Assembly: GCA_023453125.1 (NCBI GenBank)
Contig: JAEXUB010000212.1
Location: 1-12,046, forward strand
Reading direction: 5' to 3'
DNA: 12,046 bases
DNA from: Bacteroidota bacterium
GTDB taxonomy: Bacteria > Bacteroidota > Ignavibacteria > Ignavibacteriales > Melioribacteraceae
The notes beneath the pieces were generated by a model. It worked only from the letters and a program-made list of their open reading frames with translations, was not told the origin of the DNA and made no database searches. Positions 6,259 through 12,046 of this stretch are shown here, in pieces; the first letter of the stretch is position 1; every line of letters starts with the position of its first letter. A program made the position numbers and the translations under genes.

Positions 6259-9200
6259 AGAGAATACCTCCATAAAATTCGAATCTTTTACCATAAGAGA
6301 AGCTTTCACCTCTTACAGTTTTTTCGTAGCTGTCGAATGAGTATGCCGCATTAAAAAATAAACTTGTAGGGAAAATATAGAAAGAATTCATCTTAATCCT
6401 AATTTCGGCACCTACTCCCTTCTTAAAATCTCCGACTGCCGGGAATTTGCCGTTCCAGGCATTTCCGATATCTCCGTAAACCGACATATAAATGTTATCT
6501 ATGTATATATGTCCGAGAACAGCATCTATTTTTTTCCATAAGGGGAATCTGTAAGAGGCATTCAGCCATAAAACGCGGTTCCCGCTTAATGAATAGAATG
6601 GAAAACTCTTCATCCCGACCAGACCGCCAAGATAATAATCGAAGAAATCGGGTATTGTAGGGCCCAGTATTGCACCGGCTCGTAGAGACAGATTAAATGT
6701 CTGATCCTTTGCGACAGGCATATATTCCTTCCAGTTCAATTCCAGCCGGTGGAAATTAAAATCGTTATAAAGAGGCTTTAAAATACCATCCACCACTTCA
6801 TATTTACTGTCATTGTTAAACCTGTTAAATTCGTAATTATATTGGAATTCAACTTTTCTTCCGATTGGGTTAATATCGGAATCCACTGTGGGTATTATGC
6901 CGTCGTGACTTATTTTCGCCTGAATATTTCTTCCAACAAAATACTTATCCTTTGTGGCCGGGTAGAGGGTACTATTGCTTTCCGGAATAATAAAACTTCC
7001 GAGTTCAGATGTATATTCGCTGAAAATAAATCTGAGTTCTAGCTTATTGTTCTCGGTAAAAATCTTATTCCTGATTATAAAATCGGCTTCGAAGAGATTA
7101 TAAATCAATTCGGAATTTATTTTGTAATCGTACCTGACCGGTACAAAGCTGGAATCGATTCCAAACGGGATATCAAATGTAGTCTGACGGCTTATGCTGT
7201 ATAATTCAACACCTACCTCGGGCCTGTACCCAAGAAGATCAATTACAGGAATCCGGTCCCTGTAATCGATTCCAAGATATAAATCTCTTTCAAGATTCCT
7301 GTTAACCGAGAGGGATGCCATTAGACTATATCTGTTTAAGACATCATTAGATGCAAGCACTGCTCCCGGTTTAATTCTGTCAAGAAAATCATTTGTAAGA
7401 TTATAATTATCTATTCTTAATGTCGGATAAATCGATAAACGTGAGAAGAATCCGGAATATTTCTCTTTTTCATATTTCGGAATATCATAATCGTTGAAAT
7501 TCTTCAGTTTTGAAATTGCGCCTTCAGTAAAATCCCCGTTAGGAAGCGATTTGTTCAGGGGCGGATTATCAATTCTAACATAGGACTGCTCCCGTGAAAT
7601 GTGTTTTCTGTCGGCAGAATTGAGCAGAAATATTTTAAATCCTTCTTCGGTATATCCAGAATAGAGAAGATTCCCTTCATTCGACATTGAAGGCATAAAT
7701 GCCCCGCCAATAACATTTGTCAGCTGCGTTTTTAATCCGCTTTTTAAATCAAATGAGTAAATATTAAATATCCCTGTTTCATCGGAGGAATAAATTATTT
7801 TCCCCTCATTTGTAATAAAGGGATTTCTTTCATCTGCTTTTGAGGCAATTACCTTTTCCATACCTGAACCATCAGGATTAATTGACATAATATCCCTGTC
7901 TGTATGGTATGCAAGGTCAAAATAAATCTTCAAATCGTCTTTCGAGAATACGGGATTAAAAACCTGTTCCCCGTTGGCAAAAAGTGTAAGTTTCGTAAAT
8001 CCGCTGCCGTCAATATTAACCGTACCGAGATTTGTAGTGCCATCCATCTGGTAAATAAAGACTATCTTTTTCCCGTCATTGGAAACAGCCGGGTTGTTAG
8101 CCCTCAATCCGTAGGTTATCCTTTCTTCCTTTTCAGATACATAATCATAGCTGTACAAATCGTGAATATTCCTGAAGTCCTTATTCCTGTCTGTCAGCTT
8201 TGCATATACAATTTTTGTTGTACCGGGGATGAATGAAATTGTGGACTTTATTTTAGAAACTATCGCCTTCTCTTCTTGTGTAATAAGATCTTTCACGTAG
8301 ATTGAAGAGAGACCGTAATATTCATACGATTTAGTGGAGATATAAAACATTTTTTTGCCGTCGGGAGAAAAAACCGGATGAAAATTCCCAATGCCCTCTT
8401 CAGCGAGCCTGCTTCCTTCAACTTTATTGGCAATTACGGCAGAAGTCCTTTCGGAATAATCTTTTTTAAGGAATGAGCTCCATTCATCATACAGCTGGTT
8501 CCCGGTTATCCCGAGTGCATCTTTTACTGCGGCATCAATTGTAAAATTGAAAAAGTCCCCCAGTTTATCGGTAATCTCGCGCAACTTGGATTCTCCGTAT
8601 TTCTGGGCTATATATCGTGTTAAGGCAAAACCGGAATTATAAACCGATTCATTTCCAAGGGATGATTTATTAAACACTCCCATTTCGCGCCAGGTAAGCA
8701 TTTTACCGCTCAGCGCATAGGAACGCAGAATCATATCCCTGTGTGTATCCCAATCGTCATATTCAAATTCTTTTCTCATATACTGTGCAGTGCCTTCTGC
8801 AAGCCATGAAGGAACGTTTACAGTAACCAGCGGATAAGAAATTATTGTATTCGGATATCCGTACAGGATGTCCGGCCTTCTCTTATCCTCATAGTTTAGG
8901 AACTGGAGATAAATAGCGGGGATTCTGCGGGAAAGCTTCATTGCGCTCTGAAGCTGGACCATATGGGTGAATTCGTGAGAAATAACATTCCTGAGCCAAT
9001 TATGGCTTCCCCTTAAGTCGAATTCTAAAGCCGATGCCCATATTTCTATTTTATTATCGAAGAAATAAGTAGCGCCGTTGGAGTAATCGTCTATGTCTTT
9101 GATGACGAAATTAATCGGATCGGGTTCATATCCGTAAAGCTTTGTAATGGGCTCCCAGATTTCATCCATAATTTTTGCGGTTATGCGTGCAGTCCTTTCG

Positions 9201-9343
9201 GCTTCAGGGTGAAAGTGCACAAAACAGTGCTTCCCTTTAATTGTATACCAGTCATATTCAGAATGGTATTCATCAAACTGCGCCATTAAACCGGCTGAAT
9301 AGGCGAAGAATAAAAAGAATAATATTTTAATCTGTTTCTTCAT
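6242..9343 (-). CDS. Outer-membrane protein: HExxH peptidase domain, TolB/PD40-like propeller and Omp85-like barrel
   Basis: I recognise the domains, not a named protein. A signal peptide (1-21, ending AGLMAQ) precedes a zinc-peptidase-like domain, about 25-300. It has HEFTH at 123-127 and Glu183 in WLAEGTAQYM as likely third ligand, the pattern of peptidase MA/gluzincin enzymes. PD40/TolB-type blades cover about 318-575, with repeats such as FHPVFSPDGKKMFYI (321-335), NPAVSNDGKKIVFI (417-430), NPVFSKDDLKIYF (463-475) and NPFITNEGKIIYSS (507-520). After a linker, about 400 residues (631-1033) are rich in alternating aromatic strands. They include GGLVGMKSFPF (906-916), LNASYRFPLW (927-936) and GDIGNAW (957-963), like the last strands of the Omp85/BamA family, and end in Phe. 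The size fits a 16-strand barrel. No POTRA domain is evident. ATG at 9343, 14 bp after the M6-like gene, has no clear Shine-Dalgarno. Peptidase activity and target are inferred. Confidence 0.8.
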   Translation of the reverse strand: MKKQIKILFFLFFAYSAGLMAQFDEYHSEYDWYTIKGKHCFVHFHPEAERTARITAKIMDEIWEPITKLYGYEPDPINFVIKDIDDYSNGATYFFDNKIEIWASALEFDLRGSHNWLRNVISHEFTHMVQLQSAMKLSRRIPAIYLQFLNYEDKRRPDILYGYPNTIISYPLVTVNVPSWLAEGTAQYMRKEFEYDDWDTHRDMILRSYALSGKMLTWREMGVFNKSSLGNESVYNSGFALTRYIAQKYGESKLREITDKLGDFFNFTIDAAVKDALGITGNQLYDEWSSFLKKDYSERTSAVIANKVEGSRLAEEGIGNFHPVFSPDGKKMFYISTKSYEYYGLSSIYVKDLITQEEKAIVSKIKSTISFIPGTTKIVYAKLTDRNKDFRNIHDLYSYDYVSEKEERITYGLRANNPAVSNDGKKIVFIYQMDGTTNLGTVNIDGSGFTKLTLFANGEQVFNPVFSKDDLKIYFDLAYHTDRDIMSINPDGSGMEKVIASKADERNPFITNEGKIIYSSDETGIFNIYSFDLKSGLKTQLTNVIGGAFMPSMSNEGNLLYSGYTEEGFKIFLLNSADRKHISREQSYVRIDNPPLNKSLPNGDFTEGAISKLKNFNDYDIPKYEKEKYSGFFSRLSIYPTLRIDNYNLTNDFLDRIKPGAVLASNDVLNRYSLMASLSVNRNLERDLYLGIDYRDRIPVIDLLGYRPEVGVELYSISRQTTFDIPFGIDSSFVPVRYDYKINSELIYNLFEADFIIRNKIFTENNKLELRFIFSEYTSELGSFIIPESNSTLYPATKDKYFVGRNIQAKISHDGIIPTVDSDINPIGRKVEFQYNYEFNRFNNDSKYEVVDGILKPLYNDFNFHRLELNWKEYMPVAKDQTFNLSLRAGAILGPTIPDFFDYYLGGLVGMKSFPFYSLSGNRVLWLNASYRFPLWKKIDAVLGHIYIDNIYMSVYGDIGNAWNGKFPAVGDFKKGVGAEIRIKMNSFYIFPTSLFFNAAYSFDSYEKTVRGESFSYGKRFEFYGGILFDFSF
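6267..6271 (-). promoter_or_regulatory. Shine-Dalgarno GGAGG deciding a TTG start
   Basis: GGAGG on the minus strand lies eight bases upstream of TTG (6256-6258). It falls in the codons for Gly-Gly near the C-terminus of the barrel protein. It is the strongest ribosome-binding site I see in the window and supports the TTG start over the upstream ATG codons. Confidence 0.6.
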
Positions 9344-9357
9344 TATAAACTTTTCTG

Positions 9358-12046
9358 TTATTTGATTACGGCAATTTTTATAATCTTGTGTTCAGATTTC
9401 CCGCTACCGGATAAAGCTTCTACTCTACCGAAATAGATGCCGCTCTTAAGAGAGGCTGTATTAAGGGTAATTTCATTTTCAGTATTAGCAAAAACATTTT
9501 TTTCAAATTCCGACACAATTTGCCCCCCCATATCAAAAACCTTAACAGATACTTTGGCGTCTTCATTAACGGCAAATCTAATAAATGTCTCTGCTCCGTA
9601 AACCGGATTGGGCCAGTTATATACTTTCTGCTCGGGAAGGAGTTTTGAATAGGACACTTCATTCTTTGCTTCTCCGTAGAAAGATGAATTGGCGTAATCG
9701 GCATTAGGGGCAAACCATTTTTTGTTTGCCATTGAAGTCTGTAGGTCCCAGGTATAAACCGATTTATTCTCAGTCAGCAGAGTAAGAGCAAGATTATCCG
9801 TAATACCGGCTCCCGTTTGGGATGCAATTGTGTGGAGATTTGCAGAAATAAGCTTTCCGCCGGAAGAAATACTGAGAGAAGGAAGAATGCGTCCGGTCTT
9901 TCCGTTTAAAAAATAGACATCACCGTCATTTGTAAAAGCAATAAGGTCGTCGGAATTATCTGTATCTCCTTTCCAGCTTAAGATATTTGGCCTGAAAGTA
10001 TTTGTACCGGGTAATACAAGAGGATAATTATCGGCAATTAAACCGGTTAAACTTACTGCATATAATTTATTCCCGGCGGTGCAGATAATGCTGTTGCTGC
10101 CGTCATTATTAATATCAGCCATAATAAAATCTGTTACAGGATTAATATCATTTAATCTGAATTCCGATACCAGGCCCCCTTCGGAATAAACGAGGAACTT
10201 ATTTCCTTCGGCCAGGATGATATTTATATATTTACCATTCCTGCCGATGCTTTGAACCATACGCAATGCTTTGCCGGAGAACTGAACAAATCCTGTTCCC
10301 TGCTCGTAGATGCCATTTTCATAAAGAACCGAATAATGCCCTCTGTCTGAGGCTATCTGCAATACTTTCCCCTGATTTGATATCATTTGAAGAGATGGAC
10401 TTGAGCTGTTAAATAATCTGCCATCCTCAGTGCCGACGAGAATTTCTATATCCAATCCGTTTGAATTAAAGAGGAGAGGCGCTGCAGTAATCCGGGATGG
10501 AAAATTAATTGTTTTCGTCTTATATGAAACCAGATTGCAGAGGTTTAACGTAGCACCATTAATATAGGCCGCAAATAAGGAATCGTTCAGGGAATAAAAA
10601 GCCGGCTGATGAGATGAAGCACTTCCAATCTCTTTTTGCTTAATACCTTCATTGTTATATAATGATAGCTTTCCACCGGAGGAAATAAGGTAGCTGATAT
10701 TAATGCCATTCATAAAAGCAATCATTCCGTCCGGAATTCCTTCACCGGCAGCAATAAATGAATTGTAAGGGAGAAAAGTACCGCCGAAGGCGATATCGAA
10801 ACTCATTTTAGCGCCTGATGCAGAGAAATTATTAATTGTTATAAATGAATTATTTCCGTCGTTTGATTTGGCAGAGGGCTTTGAATCGTCGGCAAACCGG
10901 TTTTTGTAATATTTTGTTTTATTTCCCGAATGCCAGAAATCTTCTATGGTACCGTCTCCTATTACATCCCCGAATACAGTTTTTATTATTTCTCCGATAT
11001 CATTAATTCCGTCAGCTTCAACTACAGAGACTCCCTTTCGCTGTTTATCGTTATTTATGCCGCCGCTTTCGAATTTTTCATTTATGATCCGTTCGTCAAT
11101 ACGCCAGATAATAATTCCGTTTCCCGGCACCGAAGCGTCAAATTCGTCAACATCTATTACATTCCCCCCTTTATAATTTTTCTCTAGAAAGAAAAATACT
11201 CCGGAAGTATCGGGATACTGAATATCTGTGTATACCTGATTCCCTTTTCGGTAAGTAATTTTTATTCCGTCATTTAATGCATCCTGCTGCCTGTTCTCTA
11301 TAAGGTAATATTCATAATCATTAATCGGAATCTTAATAATTGATGTATCACCCTGCAAGGAAGCAGAATTGGCTTTTATTGATGCCTTATATCCTTTTAA
11401 AGCAGTTACGGCCGGGTTAACCCATCCCATATAAACTTTTTCCCATGCCGATGGCTCGGGAGGAAAAATGCCCTGATTGGCAACCATTGCCTGCCCATCC
11501 ATTAATCCAAAACGGCCGATTGCACTTATACCAGTCTCAGTGTTATATAAATCAGGAAGTCCTAGAAAACTGCCGATATTTGAAACAAGTTCTCCATTAA
11601 TTGAAATCTGGAGAAGCATTACTGATTCGTCTATGGCGGTTATTTCCCGTGATTCGGTTTCAGGCATAATGATTGTATTTTTAATAACCGGACCGACTGA
11701 TGTATTTACCAAACCGCCGAAATTATTGCCGTAAATATTTTTAAAGGTCTTTTCGCCGAGATATAAAGCAGGAAGATTACGGTTTATTTCATAGCTTCCC
11801 GTTGAAAGGCTGTTGCTAACCCCTGCATGGAAAATAATGAATAGATCATAATCGCCGAACTTTACCCCCGGGTTCTGTTCCGCAGCCATTGACCAGGCTT
11901 CTTTGCTAAGGTTTCCCAGCAGAGTGAAGTCTTTTGATTTATAAGGAGGGCTGTAATCCCTCATAAATTTTGAGACTGTTACAACATTGGGAATGGTATT
12001 ATACTTAATATTAAGCTTTCCACCGGAGACTTTTTTGAAGTAATTC
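9358..12046 (-). CDS. Secreted M6-like pseudo-metalloprotease with FG-GAP/VCBS-like propeller and T9SS sorting domain (5' end cut)
   Basis: The frame is open to the window edge; 895 residues are visible. ATG at 11964 is unlikely to be the start because the preceding in-frame residues (YFKKVSGGKL and onward) look like the usual M6 beginning. Numbered from that Met, M6-like landmarks are IFHAG (44-48), FLGLPDLYN (133-141), IGRFGLMDG (149-157), PSAWEKVYMGWVNP (171-184), NGIIIWRIDE (282-291) and VSVVEADGINDIG (312-324). The HExxH that normally sits directly before LGLPD reads SNIGS (128-132), so both His and the Glu are gone; proteolysis is unlikely. A propeller-like region (about 400-750) includes a VCBS/FG-GAP-type stretch IMADINNDG. 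Residues 782-868 (9361-9621) are a T9SS type A sorting domain, YNWPNPVYG through KIIKIAVIK, so the protein is probably exported to the surface by T9SS. It is the first visible gene of the envelope operon. Ligand or substrate unknown. Confidence 0.82.
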   Translation of the reverse strand, partial: NYFKKVSGGKLNIKYNTIPNVVTVSKFMRDYSPPYKSKDFTLLGNLSKEAWSMAAEQNPGVKFGDYDLFIIFHAGVSNSLSTGSYEINRNLPALYLGEKTFKNIYGNNFGGLVNTSVGPVIKNTIIMPETESREITAIDESVMLLQISINGELVSNIGSFLGLPDLYNTETGISAIGRFGLMDGQAMVANQGIFPPEPSAWEKVYMGWVNPAVTALKGYKASIKANSASLQGDTSIIKIPINDYEYYLIENRQQDALNDGIKITYRKGNQVYTDIQYPDTSGVFFFLEKNYKGGNVIDVDEFDASVPGNGIIIWRIDERIINEKFESGGINNDKQRKGVSVVEADGINDIGEIIKTVFGDVIGDGTIEDFWHSGNKTKYYKNRFADDSKPSAKSNDGNNSFITINNFSASGAKMSFDIAFGGTFLPYNSFIAAGEGIPDGMIAFMNGINISYLISSGGKLSLYNNEGIKQKEIGSASSHQPAFYSLNDSLFAAYINGATLNLCNLVSYKTKTINFPSRITAAPLLFNSNGLDIEILVGTEDGRLFNSSSPSLQMISNQGKVLQIASDRGHYSVLYENGIYEQGTGFVQFSGKALRMVQSIGRNGKYINIILAEGNKFLVYSEGGLVSEFRLNDINPVTDFIMADINNDGSNSIICTAGNKLYAVSLTGLIADNYPLVLPGTNTFRPNILSWKGDTDNSDDLIAFTNDGDVYFLNGKTGRILPSLSISSGGKLISANLHTIASQTGAGITDNLALTLLTENKSVYTWDLQTSMANKKWFAPNADYANSSFYGEAKNEVSYSKLLPEQKVYNWPNPVYGAETFIRFAVNEDAKVSVKVFDMGGQIVSEFEKNVFANTENEITLNTASLKSGIYFGRVEALSGSGKSEHKIIKIAVIK

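Noticed and set aside
9420..9713. Minus-strand 97-codon frame in another phase
   Set aside because: It overlaps the T9SS sorting domain, which is well supported in the main frame.
10930..11734. Plus-strand frames of 76-85 codons inside the M6-like gene
   Set aside because: They are antisense to a continuous M6-like coding frame and show low-complexity shadow composition.
11962..11964. ATG at 11964 as the true start of the M6-like protein
   Set aside because: The frame stays open to the window edge, the upstream residues look like an M6 N-terminal segment, and a signal peptide, which a T9SS cargo needs, would be missing.

Overview
The window is a bacterial chromosome segment of modest GC content in which every gene I can support lies on the minus strand, so transcription runs from high to low coordinates. 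A protein with a type IX secretion (T9SS) type A C-terminal sorting domain, a DUF5683-like protein and A/T-rich, mostly weak ribosome-binding sites suggest the FCB group. Ignavibacteria-like bacteria (Ignavibacteriota, Melioribacter or Ignavibacterium relatives) are my best guess, from gene style only. No tRNA, rRNA, CRISPR array, IS element or phage gene is visible. The largest gap between genes is 104 bp.

Upstream block, 12046 down to 4047 (four genes, gaps of 14 and 10 bp and one overlap). A secreted M6-like protein, cut by the window edge, comes first. It has the M6 scaffold, but the zinc-binding HExxH is replaced by SNIGS; it then carries an FG-GAP/VCBS-like propeller and a T9SS sorting tail. 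Next is a 1033-residue protein joining an HExxH peptidase domain, a TolB/PD40-like propeller and an Omp85-like outer-membrane barrel in one chain. Third is a small exported DUF5683-like protein, which probably starts at a TTG codon inside the end of the barrel gene. Last is der (engA), the double-GTPase ribosome assembly factor. The first three genes look like an envelope or secretion cassette, and der appears to be carried at its end.

Downstream block, 3942 down to 1. A sigma70-like promoter in the 104-bp gap would drive a CoA-disulfide reductase-like flavoprotein, upp (uracil phosphoribosyltransferase, coupled through TAATG) and, 39 bp further on, a Rel/SpoT-type (p)ppGpp synthetase/hydrolase cut by the left edge. 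This groups thiol redox, PRPP-dependent uracil salvage and the stringent response.

The most interesting items are the peptidase-propeller-barrel fusion and the apparently inactive M6 protein next to it. Together they could be an outer-membrane processing or assembly pair. That link is inferred from adjacency and domain content alone.
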